Shown here one piece after another: positions 1-11,665 of a stretch of 64,000 nt of DNA. Origin of the DNA: an uncultured Clostridium sp. (GTDB lineage Bacteria > Bacillota > Clostridia > TANB77 > CAG-508); NCBI GenBank assembly GCA_946565805.1, contig CAMNWO010000002.1, forward strand, positions 1 to 64,000, written 5' to 3'. A program made the position numbers and the translations under genes. Positions within the stretch are counted from its first letter, which is position 1; each line of letters opens with the position of its first letter. The notes below the pieces were generated by a model. The model was given only the letters and a program-made list of their open reading frames with translations, was not told the origin of the DNA and searched no databases.

Positions 1-79
1 ACATTCCATGTTAGTAGCCTAATTTATACTGTCCAACTTTTTGGGTTCAGTACATAAGAAAGAATGACTTTTTGTTTTT

Positions 80-745
80 TTAATTTTTTCTCTTTCCAAA
101 AATAGAAAGAATTCGTAAAAAAATGTTAATAAAATCTAAGTATAATTGCATAGCGCAATAAATGTGAATTTTATTAGTATCAATAGATGGCTCTTCTTGT
201 AAAAGCTTTATCTTATTAATATCATAGATTGTAATACCAAAGAATAAAACTAAAATTAACCAATCTAAGATTAGCTCAAAAGTAGTACTTTTTAAGATAA
301 AGACATTGACAATACTAAGAAGAATACCTGCTATTAAAAAAACAGATAGGTAAGGTCCCCATGATGTTAAGTCTTTATTTGTCATATATCCTATAATACC
401 TAAAGCTGCAAATATAATAGCAGAGATAGCAAATAGATAAGTAATAGAGCTTAATTCAAAAACAACAAAGATAACAGATAGTGTAACTCCATTTATCATA
501 GAATAGACAAAGTATAAGATACCAACAATTAATGGTGGCAGTTTTTTAAATAAAAGGCTAAAGGCTAAAACTACTAGTAGTTCAACAATCAATAAAATGT
601 CAAAATAATCACCTAATAGAATATCCATAAATAGTCCAGAAGCATATGTATACCAAGCAATAATTCCTGAACCTAAAAGCCCTAAAAACATCCAAAAAAA
701 TGTCTTTCCGAATAGTTTATTTTGAACGCTTACATCTTCACTCAT
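80..745 (-). CDS. Bax inhibitor-1/YccA-like multi-TM membrane protein
   Basis: 221 aa, about 7 hydrophobic segments, BI-1-like C-terminus (FGITIYDINKIK). Confidence 0.75.
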   Translation of the reverse strand: MSEDVSVQNKLFGKTFFWMFLGLLGSGIIAWYTYASGLFMDILLGDYFDILLIVELLVVLAFSLLFKKLPPLIVGILYFVYSMINGVTLSVIFVVFELSSITYLFAISAIIFAALGIIGYMTNKDLTSWGPYLSVFLIAGILLSIVNVFILKSTTFELILDWLILVLFFGITIYDINKIKLLQEEPSIDTNKIHIYCAMQLYLDFINIFLRILSIFGKRKN

Positions 746-938
746 AAAAATTTCACCCCTCTCTTTCTAATAAAATTATATCCATAAAATAAAAAGAATA
801 CAAGACTTTTGCTAAAAATTTGCAATATGTAAACTGATATGGTATAATAGAAAACAAAGAAGGTAATATGCCTTTCGGAAAATTTCGGAGGCTATTAACT
901 TTTGCCTCTGAATAAATAAAAAAGTAGGAGGACGCAAC

Positions 939-1217
939 ATGAAAACTAATCTTAGGTTAAAAAGAAATGGCGAGGAGGTTTATTTGAATCGGGTAGCATT
1001 CTTAGGAACTTTAGAATGTTACGAGGAAGAACATGAGGAATTGAAAGAGGTTAGAATGTTAGCCAAGGATGCCGATGAAATTCGGTGGTCAAGTGATGAT
1101 GAAAAACTTCATTTCCTTTATGAGGAAGACCGCGACTTTAAAGAAGAAAAGGCGGAATGTTACCTTACTGCCACAATAGTATATTTTTTAAGCTGTTTTT
1201 TTGAAGATCAAAAATAA
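939..1217 (+). CDS. small acidic hypothetical protein
   Basis: 92 aa ORF, strong RBS (aggagg), followed by a hairpin terminator; contains two frame-0 CGG codons (990, 1083). Confidence 0.6.
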   Translation: MKTNLRLKRNGEEVYLNRVAFLGTLECYEEEHEELKEVRMLAKDADEIRWSSDDEKLHFLYEEDRDFKEEKAECYLTATIVYFLSCFFEDQK

Positions 1218-1229
1218 GTTTTCAAGAAA

Positions 1230-1258
1230 AGACCTTGTCGAAAGACAAGGTTTTTTCT
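1230..1258 (+). terminator. intrinsic terminator
   Basis: ACCTTGTC-GAAA-GACAAGGT followed by TTTTT. Confidence 0.85.
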
Positions 1259-1339
1259 TAGTTATCCTAGTAAAAAGAGTAGAATTTTTGAAAAAAAAGT
1301 GATATAATTACGAAGAAAAAATAAAAACAATAAGGAAAG

Positions 1340-1392
1340 ATGTGTCCCTTTTTGCTCCAAAAGGAGCAAAAAGAAACGTCCCCAATTGTACC
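1340..1392. repeat. solo arm of palindromic repeat family A
   Basis: gatgtgtccctttttgctccaaaaggagcaaaaagaaacgtccccaattg; reverse complement nearly repeated at 63513-63560 and 60551-60740. Confidence 0.75.
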
Positions 1393-1405
1393 AAAGGAGA
1401 AAAGA

Positions 1406-4400
1406 ATGTCAAATTTTGTGCATTTACATATACATAGTGAGTTTAGTTTATTAGATGGAGCAAATAGAATTAAAGATTTACCAGTAAGAGCCAAGGAGCT
1501 TGGAATGGACGCAATTGCCATTACTGATCATGGTTCTATGTATGGTACGATTGATTTTTATAAAGCTTGTAAAAAAGAAGGGGTGAAACCCATTATTGGT
1601 TGTGAGGTTTATGTGGCGCCAAGAAGTCGCTTTGATAAAGAACCGAATGTTGATAATCGTTATAATCATTTGATTTTATTGGCTAAAAATCAGCAAGGGT
1701 ACCGAAATTTAAGTAAATTGGTTTCGATTGGATTTGTAGATGGCTATTATTATAAACCTCGTACTGATTTAGAAGTGCTAGAACAATATCATGAGGGACT
1801 TATTTGTTTAAGTGCTTGTTTAGCAGGTTCTGTGAACCAAGCTTTGTTAAATGGAGATAACGAAAAGGCAGAAGAAATTGCCCTTTGGCATAAAAAAGTA
1901 TTTGGAGAAGATTATTATATTGAAATCCAAAACAATGGATTACAAGAGCAAGTATTAGCTAATCAAAAATTGATTGCTTTAGCAAGAAAGTTAGATATTC
2001 CACTTGTTGCAACCAATGATGCGCATTATTTAAGAAAAGAAGATGCTTACAATCATGAAGTTTTGCTTTGTATTCAAACAGGAAAACGAATGAGTGATAT
2101 GGACAGAATGCGTTTTGAAACAGATGAATTGTATGTGAAATCACCAGAAGAGATGATAGAATATTTTAAAGCTTTTCCAGAGGCTATTGAAAACACAGTA
2201 AAAATAGCAGAAAAATGCAATGTGGAATTTGAATTTGGTCATACCATTTTGCCGAATTATGATGTACCAGAAGAATTCCCAACCCATTATGATTATTTCA
2301 AAAAACTATGTGATGATGGAATTAAAAATAGATATGGAGAAAATCCATCACAAGAAATCTTAGATAGAATGGAATATGAACTAGGTGTCATTCAAAGAAT
2401 GGGATATGTAGATTATTTCTTAATTGTATGGGATTTTATTCATTATGCGAAAACACATGGTATACCAGTAGGACCACGGACGTGGTTCAGGAGCAGGTTC
2501 TATTATAGCTTATGCGATTGAAATTACAGACATTGACCCAATGAAATATGGACTACTGTTTGAAAGATTTTTAAATCCAGAAAGAATTAGCATGCCTGAC
2601 TTTGATGTTGACTTTTGTTATGAACATAGGCAAGATGTGATTGACTATGTATCCCAAAAATATGGACATGACCATGTATCACAGATTATTACGTTTGGAA
2701 CCATGGCTGCCAAAATGGTAATTCGTGATGTGGCAAGAGTGTTAGATGTACCTTATTCAGAAGCAGATAGTCTAGCAAAAATGATACCAAATGAATTACA
2801 TATTACCATTAAAAAAGCATTAGAGCAAAACAAAGAATTAAAAGAAAGATATGAAACAGACGAAACAGTCAAAAAAGTATTAGATGTAGCAATGGCATTA
2901 GAAGGAATGCCAAGACAGGCTTCAACACATGCCTGTCGGAGTCGTTATTACCAAAGACCCAGTTGATACCTATGTTCCTTTATATGTACGTGATGGACAA
3001 ATTTCAACCCAATACATCATGACAACATTAGAAGAATTAGGGCTATTAAAAATGGACTTTTTAGGGTTAAGAACTTTAACTGTTATTCAAGATACCATCG
3101 ATTTAGTCAAAGAAAACAGAGGAATTGATGTAGAATTTGACAAAGAAATGGTAGACCCAAAAGTATACAAATTGTGGCAAGAAGGGAAATCTTGTGGTAT
3201 TTTCCAATTTGAGTCGCAAGGAATGACAAACTTCATGAAGGAACTAAAACCAGATTGTTTAGAAGACCTAATTGCGGGGGTATCTTTATATCGACCAGGG
3301 CCAATGGACCAAATACCAAGATATGTAAAAGGAAAATTAAATCCAGGTCATAACGAATACACACACCCAAGACTAGAACCAATCTTAAATGTAACTTATG
3401 GCTGTATGGTATACCAAGAGCAAGTTATGCAAATTGTACGTGACTTAGCTGGCTACTCCTTACGGAAGAGCGGATTTGGTAAGAAGAGCCATGGGAAAGA
3501 AAAAACTAGATGTTATGGCAAAAGAAAGAGAAGTATTCATTCATGGACAAGTAGATGAAAAGGGAAACATAGAAGTACCAGGATGTGTTAGAAATGGAAT
3601 CGATGAACAATCTGCCAATAAAATTTTTGACGAAATGGCAGAATTCGCAAAATATGCTTTCAACAAATCTCATGCAGCTTGTTATGCTGTAATAGCCTAT
3701 CGAACAGCTTATTTGAAAGCTTATTATCCAGCTGAATTTATGGCAGCAACCTTAAATAGTTTTCTAGGAAACTTAGACAAAATACCACAATATATAGATG
3801 AATGTAAAACACTAGGAATCGAGATATTAAAACCAGAAATCAATAAAAGTGATAGCAAATTTACCACAGAATATGAGACAGGGGGGACAGGTCTTAATGT
3901 CTCAAAAGCTAAAGTTCGTTTTGGACTAGGAAGTATCAAAAATGTTGGAACGGTACCAGTGGGAAATATTGTAAAAGAAAGATGTGAAAATGGCCCTTAT
4001 AAAAGTTTTACTGATTTTTGTGAAAGAATTGCAGACGAAGCGGTTAATAAAAAATGTGTAGAGAGCTTAATCAAAGCAGGAGCTTTTGATGAATTTGAAC
4101 AGACAAGAAGTACACTATTGGCTTCGTATGAGGGAATTATTGATATCATTCAAAGTGGTAAGAAAAAAGGATTTGCTGGTCAAGTTTCGATGTTTGATTT
4201 GGGTTCTGAACAAGAAAAAGAAGAAATGAATGAAATTAAATATCAGTTTGATGAACACGAAGAAATGTCAAACAAAGAACTGTTGTCCATTGAAAAAGAA
4301 ATGTTAGGAATTTATATTTCAGGACATCCACTTGAAAAATTAAGAAGTCAAATTGAAGTACAAACAACGATTAATACTATCAATTTAAGAGCAATCGATG

Positions 4401-4954
4401 AACAAATGTCATCTAATTTAGATGATCCAGAGATGCTTATGACAAAACAAAGTGGAAAAGTAAAATTTACAGATGGACAAAAAATAAAATATGCAGGGAT
4501 TATTACATCCATTAAAAAGAAATATACCAAAAACAACAAGATTATGGCATTTGTGAGTGTAGAAGATTTATACGGAACAGCAGAAATTTTAGTATTTGAA
4601 AATGCTTATTTAAATGCTGGAAGAAGTTTGGTAGAAGAAAATATTGTAATGGTGGAAGGACGTTTAAGTATTCGAGAAGATGATACTACTACCATTATAG
4701 CAAATGAAATTAAGGACTTTGGAGAACAAAAGCAAAAGATTTTTACCCTAGATATTACAACTGCAGATGAGGAGCAAAAAGAAAGATTAAGGGGAGCATT
4801 GCGTTATTTCAGCGGAGATAGAAATAATATTAATGTACAAATTAAGGTAGAAGGAGAAACCAAGTCTTGTGGGCAAATTTATTTAACAGAGCAAATAAAA
4901 ACAGTATTTGAAGATATTTTAGGGAAAGAACAAGTAAAGATAGAGGAATGTTAG
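1406..4954 (+). CDS. dnaE: DNA polymerase III alpha subunit, encoded in four overlapping frames joined by three +1 shifts at CGG (2477, 2937, 3463)
   Basis: FVHLHIHSEFSLLDGA PHP start; [28 protein letters not shown] and LGRADLVRRAMGKKK are each restored by skipping one C before GGA. Confidence 0.93.
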
Positions 4955-5067
4955 ATAAAATAAAAATTGCATAAAATGGAAAAAAGTGGTATAATATATA
5001 ATAGAAGTAATTTTTTGAGGAAGTGAACGGAAATTTTCGGGAAAATTTGTAAAGGAGAGTGACAAAA

Positions 5068-5304
5068 ATGTATGGCGCAACAATGGAAAAACAGATTGAG
5101 ACATTAAGACAACTTGCTAATCGAGATGAGAAGGCTTTTGCCCTCCTTCAAAAAATTAAAAGAGATCCTCGGTGTAAGAGGGTCCTGACAGATGTAAATG
5201 CTTGGGAAGACCTACGTGCTACATCTCAATACAATGAGTATGTGATTCAATCAGGTCTCTCAAGAGAAAACATCAAGAAACTAGTATATGGAGTCCCTTT
5301 TTAA
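5068..5304 (+). CDS. small hypothetical protein
   Basis: 78 aa from ATG with RBS aaggag; less AT-biased codons; one frame-0 CGG (5170). Confidence 0.55.
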   Translation: MYGATMEKQIETLRQLANRDEKAFALLQKIKRDPRCKRVLTDVNAWEDLRATSQYNEYVIQSGLSRENIKKLVYGVPF

Positions 5305-5320
5305 GAGGGGCTTCAATACA

Positions 5321-5437
5321 TTTAAAATGAGACAGTAGGGACAGGTCTTGACTGTCTCTTTTTTTAAATAAAACAATTTTTATTAAAAATATAGAAAATG
5401 AGACAGTCAAGACCTGTCCCTACTGTCTCATTTTAAA
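5321..5437. repeat. long palindromic element, family B copy 1
   Basis: inverted arms aaaatgagacagtagggacaggtcttgactgtctc / gagacagtcaagacctgtccctactgtctcatttt around an AT-rich core. Confidence 0.85.
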
Positions 5438-8047
5438 TCCATTCGCCATATTTTTTGATATAAATTTTCTTAGCAAAAATTGCTACAAAACAGTAAAGAA
5501 GTGTAATAGCAAAAATCATAAAGATATATTTCAATTCCATAGGAACTAATCCAATTAAATTTCCTAGAGCTGTGAAAGGAACAAAAATTCCAATTAGTAT
5601 TAAGGAAATGGAAGAAATATAAACAGCCTTATGTGCATTGCTTTGTACAAATGGCAATTTTGCGGTACGAATAATATGCATACCAACCAAATTAGATGTG
5701 ATACTGTAACTAAACCAAATGGTTTGGAACATAGCAACATCTCTTATTTGGAAAATAAACCAAAGAGAAGCAAATACCAACATATCAAAAATAGAACTTA
5801 GGGGTCCCATAAAAAACATAAAGTTTTTTAAACTCTTAATGGAAAAGGATTTAGGTTGTTGTAATGATTCTTTATCCACATGGTCAAATGGTAAGGTCAA
5901 TTGCCCAAAATCATAAAGCAAACCTTCTACAAGCAACTGAATTGGTGTTTCTGGTAAAAATGGTAGTAAAGCACTTGCGATGATAACAGAAACTACTTCT
6001 CCAAAGTTAAAACTAGTTGCTAGTTTGATATATTTCATAAGATTGACATAGGTACGACGTCCTTCGGTTACACCATCTAATAGAACATTTAAGTCTTTTT
6101 CTAATAAAATGATATCGGCAGCTTCTTTTGCGATATCAACAGCGGTATCGACAGAGATACCAACATCAGAATTTGTTAGAGAAGGGCTATCATTAATACC
6201 ATCTCCCATATATCCAACTACATTTCCAGATTCTCTTAAAAGTCTTACAATTCTAGCTTTTTGAATAGGAGATAGTTTGGCAAATATATTGGTTTTCTTC
6301 AACAAACGTAAAACAGCAATATCTGTTAATTTATCGATTTTACTTCCGAAGTACAATATTTTTAGAATTAATACCAACTTTATTACAAATACATCTTGTT
6401 ACTTCAGCATTGTCACCAGTTAGAACAATGACACGAATACCAGCATGGTTTAATTTTTCAATGGATTCTTTCGCACTTTCTTTTGGGGGATCTAAAAATC
6501 CAATAAAGCCAAGAAGTATCATATTTTTTTCATCTGAAACAGCAAAATGTTCAATATCTGTAATATCATTTTTTTGACAAACCGCAACAACTCTAAGTCC
6601 TTCTTCGTTTAAGCTTTTGCTAATTTTTTTAATATTTTCTTTGATTTCTTTCGTAATAGGAGAAACTTGACCTTGATAATCTACCATCGTACAAATATTT
6701 AAAATTTCTTCTACAGCACCTTTGGTGATTAATTGTTTTTTGTTACCATCGCTAACTACGACAGATAAACGTCTACGAGAGAAGTCAAAAGGGATTTCAT
6801 CAACTTTTTGATAGGTTTCAATAAGTTTTTCCATATCACTTTCTAAAGCTCTTTTGATGACAGCTTCATCAATATTACCTTTTAAACCAGTTTGAAAGTA
6901 AGCATTCAAGAAAGCGTGTTTTAAAACTCTCAAATCTTCGTTACCATTGATATCTAAATATTTCTCTAATACAATTCTGTCTTCCGTTAAAGTTCCTGTT
7001 TTGTCAGTACATAGAATATTCATAGCACCAAAATTTTGAATCGAATCTAATTTCTTTACAATTGTTTTTTTCTTGGACATTCGAACCGCACCTTTGGATA
7101 GACTAGAAGATAGAATAACAGGTAGTAAAAGAGGCGTAATTCCAATTGCAATAGCAACAGCAAAGGTAAAAGCAGTAATAATATCATGTTTCCATGCGTT
7201 CAATAAAAATACAATTGGTATCATAATTAACATGAAACGAATCAGTAGTCGACTAATACTTTCAATTCCTTTTTGAAAAGCTGTTTTAGGTTTTCCGGCT
7301 GTCAAAGTATGAGCTACTTTACCAAAATAAGTAGAGTCTGCTGTCTTAATAACAATTCCTTTCGCACTTCCAGAAATAACATTGGTTCCCATAAAGCAAA
7401 TCGTATCTAAATCAGCTATACTATCTAATTGGTTGATAGATAACTCACTTTCTACTGATTTTTTTACACTATCGGATTCACCAGTCAAAGAAGATTGACC
7501 AACATATAAATCTTTGGCTTCAATCACTCTTAAATCAGCGGGAATCATACTGCCAGCAGAAAGAAGAACAACATCGCCTAAAGTAACTTGGCTAATTGGA
7601 ATTTCTACTTTCTTTGCATCACGAATGACAGTAGTAGTAGTAGCAACCATTTGCTTTAATTCTTCTGCTGCTTTGTTGGAACGAAACTCTTCAAAAAAGT
7701 CTAATAAAGTACTAGCTGAGACCAAAATGGCAATTACAATAATATTAGCATAACTAGGTTCAGGAGGTAAAAAAATATCGGTATAAATTAAAATAGCTAC
7801 AATCCCGAAGCAAAATACAATTAAAAGGAGTAAACAAACTCTCTAAAAAATAATGATACCATTTTTTAGGTTTGGCTTGTTTTAGTTCATTAGGACCTAA
7901 GTTACGTAGTTTTTCTTCAGCCTCGCTGGAAGAAAGCCCACTATCCTTTATTTGGTATTTTTTGATAAAGTCATCTTTAGGTAAAGTTGCTTCTAAACCA
8001 TATAATTTAGTGATATTTACATCATCTTTCGTCGTATTACTTGACAA
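5433..8047 (-). CDS. mgtA: magnesium-translocating-type P-type ATPase, three ORFs joined by two +1 shifts at CGG (7805-7807, 6346-6348)
   Basis: CTDKTGTLTEDRI phosphorylation motif, SLTGES, GDGINDSPSL; both breaks restored by skipping C before GGG/GGA. Confidence 0.85.
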
Positions 8048-8166
8048 ATTAAATCATCTCCATTCTTTTGTATTGTAAAAAGTATACCACTAATTTAAGA
8101 AGTTGAGACAATAATATGGAAAAAAATAAAAAAGTATGATAATATTTTTTGGGAAGTGAGACAAGA

Positions 8167-8300
8167 TGGACAGTTTTTTTTGAGATAAGGGGGACAGGTC
8201 TTAACTGTCTCATTCTCTATATATTTACTATTTTTTATTTTATTTAAGCAAAATGAGACAGTTAAGACCTGTCCCCCTTGTCTCAAAAAAACTGTCCCAT
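8167..8300. repeat. long palindromic element, family B copy 2
   Basis: ggacagttttttttgagataagggggacaggtcttaactgtctcatt with near-perfect inverted arm. Confidence 0.85.
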
Positions 8301-8328
8301 TGCTTCAAGAGGAAGGAGAGAGGAAGAG

Positions 8329-8760
8329 ATGGAAAGAGTTAGAGTAGCAGGTATTATTCCAATGGAAGATGGTTTTGCTTTTATGCATCGAGTAGGTGTA
8401 GTGAAAAGAAAGGACTATCAAGAATATTATACATTTCCAGGTGGTGGACTAGAAAAGGACGAAACACCAGAAGAGGGAACGATAAGAGAGATTAAGGAAG
8501 AGTTTGGAATTAATGTGAAAGTTGTTGAAAAGTTATATGAAACGTATTCTGAAAAATTTAATCAAAAGGAAATTTTCTATTTGTGTGAATATGTAGATGG
8601 AGAGTTTGGAACTGGTAATGGTCCAGAGTATACAAATGATCCAAAGTATGCAGATAGTGGAAAGTATATTCCTGAAATTGTAAAAAAAGAAGAGGTTAAA
8701 GATATTTTATTGTTACCTAAAGAAATTAGAGACAGATTTGTACAAGATTTTGTAAAGTAA
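8329..8760 (+). CDS. NUDIX hydrolase
   Basis: NUDIX box GGGLEKDETPEEGTIREIKEEFG. Confidence 0.85.
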   Translation: MERVRVAGIIPMEDGFAFMHRVGVVKRKDYQEYYTFPGGGLEKDETPEEGTIREIKEEFGINVKVVEKLYETYSEKFNQKEIFYLCEYVDGEFGTGNGPEYTNDPKYADSGKYIPEIVKKEEVKDILLLPKEIRDRFVQDFVK

Positions 8761-8767
8761 CAAAATA

Positions 8768-8811
8768 AAGAAAAGCACACAATTTAAAGTGTGCTTTTCT
8801 TTATTTTATAT
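8768..8811. terminator. bidirectional terminator between convergent NUDIX genes
   Basis: aaagaaaagcacacaatttaaagtgtgcttttcttt. Confidence 0.85.
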
Positions 8812-9337
8812 AGTTTAGGATATATTCTTTTAGTATCATTTCATCTCTTTTTACAATAAATTTAGTTGCATAGATATCATCATATTTAGAACCTTTTAGA
8901 TTGTCAAAACTTTCACGAATCAATGACAAGGCAACTTCTGGCATAACCCAAACTAATTCGCCACCTTCATCGATTTCTTTTTGTGTTAAATTTAGTTCGT
9001 GGGTATTTGAAATAACTTTACTAATGAAAACATAGGAAGTTTGAACAAAGCTAATATGTGATTTTACTTCTTCTGTATATCCCATATATTCAATAATTTC
9101 TACTTGGCAACCAGTTTCTTCTAGAATTTCTCTTTGAAAAGCTATTTCCTTTGTTTCGTCTTCTTCCATTCCGCCACCAGGCAATTTATATTCATTTTTA
9201 TTTTTTTTGTGCAAAAGAGCGATTTCTCCGTTTTCATTTAAAACGATGCCTCTAGCAGCCTTTCGAATTTGTGGGTTTTCATATTCTACCATATCCATAC
9301 CAAAATCTTTGTCTGTAATTTTTGCTATTAATTTCAT
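8801..9337 (-). CDS. NUDIX hydrolase
   Basis: GGGMEEDETKEIAFQREILEETG NUDIX box. Confidence 0.85.
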   Translation of the reverse strand: MKLIAKITDKDFGMDMVEYENPQIRKAARGIVLNENGEIALLHKKNKNEYKLPGGGMEEDETKEIAFQREILEETGCQVEIIEYMGYTEEVKSHISFVQTSYVFISKVISNTHELNLTQKEIDEGGELVWVMPEVALSLIRESFDNLKGSKYDDIYATKFIVKRDEMILKEYILNYIK

Positions 9338-9404
9338 AATAATACCTCTATTAATTTAATTTTTACAAATACAATAGTAACATAAAATGTGAAAAATAGC
9401 AAGC

Positions 9405-11551
9405 CTATATAATTAAATGATAAACTAAATTAGTAAACATACAAACAACAATGCCACAAACGGTAGGTAGTAAGAAACTAAGAGCGGTCCACTTCCAACT
9501 ACCAGTTTCTTTTTTTATCGTTAAAAGAGTCGTGGCACAAGGATAATGCAAGATGGTAAATAACATTACATTAATAGCGGTCAAAATTGTCCAACCATGG
9601 GAAATTAAAATTTGACCAATGGAAAAGGTATCTTCCAAATTGACTAAAGAATTGCCACCGAGATAACACATCAAAATAATAGGTAACACAATTTCATTAG
9701 CTGGAATACCAAGAATGAAAGCAGTTAAAATATAACCATCTAAGCCCATTAAATTAGCAAAAGGTTGTAGAAAATTAGCAATTAAGTCAAGAATACTTTC
9801 TCCATTTATTCCAATATTAGCAAAAAGCCAAATTACCAAACCAGCAGGAGCAGCTACACTAATGGCCCTACCTAAGACAAATAAAGTTCTATCAAAAACA
9901 GAACGAATCAATATCTTTCCAAATTGAGGCTTTCGATAGGGTGGTAATTCTAAGACAAAAGAAGAGGGCATACCTTTTAAAATGGTCTTAGAAAGTAACT
10001 TAGAGATACCTAAAGTAAATAAAATACCCAACAAAATAACAAAAATAACAGCCAAAGTAGATACAATGGAAGCACCAAATCCCTGCATAGTTCCTGCTAT
10101 AAAGATAGTACTAATAGCAATCAAAAAAGGAAATCTTCCGGTTACAAGGAACAAAATTATTGGTAAGAATCGCAATTAATCGTTCTCGGGGAGAATCAAT
10201 AATTCTACAGCCAACACAACCTGCAGCATTGCAACCAAATCCCATACACATCGTAATCATTTGCTTTCCAGTACAGCAACATTTTTTAAAGAAACCATCC
10301 ATATTAAAAGCAATTCTAGGAAGATAGCCCAAGTCTTCTAATATAGTAAAAAGAGGAAAAAAGATAGCCATAGGGGGAAGCATAACAGCAACAATCCAAG
10401 TTAAAGTTTGATAGACACCCGAAATCAGCATAGAAGAGAGCCATTCTGGACAATGTAAAAAGTTTGCAATCCAAAATAATTTTTCCTGTATCCAGCCAAA
10501 CAGACTAAATAAAGCTTGAGAAGGATAATTAGCTCCTATAATCGTAAGCCAAAAAATAATACCTAAAAATAAAATCATAATGGGAATACCAAATTTTTTA
10601 GAAGTTAGGATTTTATCAATTTTTTGATCACGTTTGGAGTAATTTTCATCTTCATAATAGCAAACTTTCCCACAGATTGTTTCTGAATTGTGCATAATAT
10701 TAGTAACAATTAAATCTTTCAAATTATTTTCAGTGATAGAATTTTCATGCAGCTCGTTGCGAACAATACTTTTAACATGTTGCAAACTTTCATGATTTAA
10801 TAAATCAATAGAAAGGTTATCCTCGATAGATTGTAAAATTTTCTCTTCGCCATCCATTATTTTTAAAGCTACCCAGCGAGCTAAATCAGGAGATAAAGAA
10901 AAATCATTTTCTAAAACAATGGATAGTTTGGATAATCCGTTTTCAATTACTTTATGATAAGTGATTTTTTTAGGGACAGGACGAATTTCTCCTGTACATA
11001 CTTGTTGGATGGTAGCCATAAGTTTGTCTAATGTTTTCTTTTTTCGAGCAGTAGTTCCTACAACAGGAACTCCAAGTTCATTTGATAATTTATTTAAATC
11101 AATATGTATTTTTTTCTTTTTGGCTTCGTCTAACAAATTAACACAAACAATAATATTATTTGTAATTTCCATGGTTTGAAAAACTAAATTTAAATTTCGT
11201 TCTAAACAAGTAGCATCGACAACGATAACAGTACAATCTGGATTACCAAAACAAATATAATCTCTAGCAATTTCTTCTTCTTCTGAGTTAGACATAATGG
11301 AATAAGTACCAGGGATATCGACAAAAAGAAAATCAGTGTTTTGATAAATACAATTACCAGTAGCGTTACTAACTGTTTTTCCGTGGCCAATTGCCAGTAT
11401 GTTGATGCATACCAGTTAAATTATTAAAAATGGTAGATTTGCCAACATTAGGATTTCCAGCCAAAGCAATTACATAATCACAATTATCTTTTAAAAAGGA
11501 TAAATCATTGACTAACAAACGACTTCCAGTAGAGGATTTTGTAAGACCCAT
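9405..11551 (-). CDS. feoB: ferrous iron transporter B, three ORFs joined by two +1 shifts at CGG (11381-11383, 10138-10140)
   Basis: [23 protein letters not shown] and FVPCNGRFPFL restored by skipping C before GGA; multi-TM C-terminus. Confidence 0.92.
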
Positions 11552-11616
11552 ACTTAAAACCTCCTACATTCAAAATTAATAGTACATAATATGCATTTTA
11601 GCCTAAAAAAGTGAAC

Positions 11617-11652
11617 GATGTTTTTTGGGGCTTAGGTCAAAAAACATCATTT
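11617..11652. repeat. family C hairpin, solo copy
   Basis: gatgttttttggggcttaggtcaaaaaacatc. Confidence 0.6.
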
Positions 11653-11665
11653 TATCATAGATATA

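Noticed and set aside
1406-11551. dnaE, mgtA and feoB as ordinary pseudogenes or sequencing errors
   Set aside because: All breaks are a single extra C in identical codon phase before a Gly codon, on both strands, in essential genes with otherwise intact reading frames. Raw-read confirmation is still needed.
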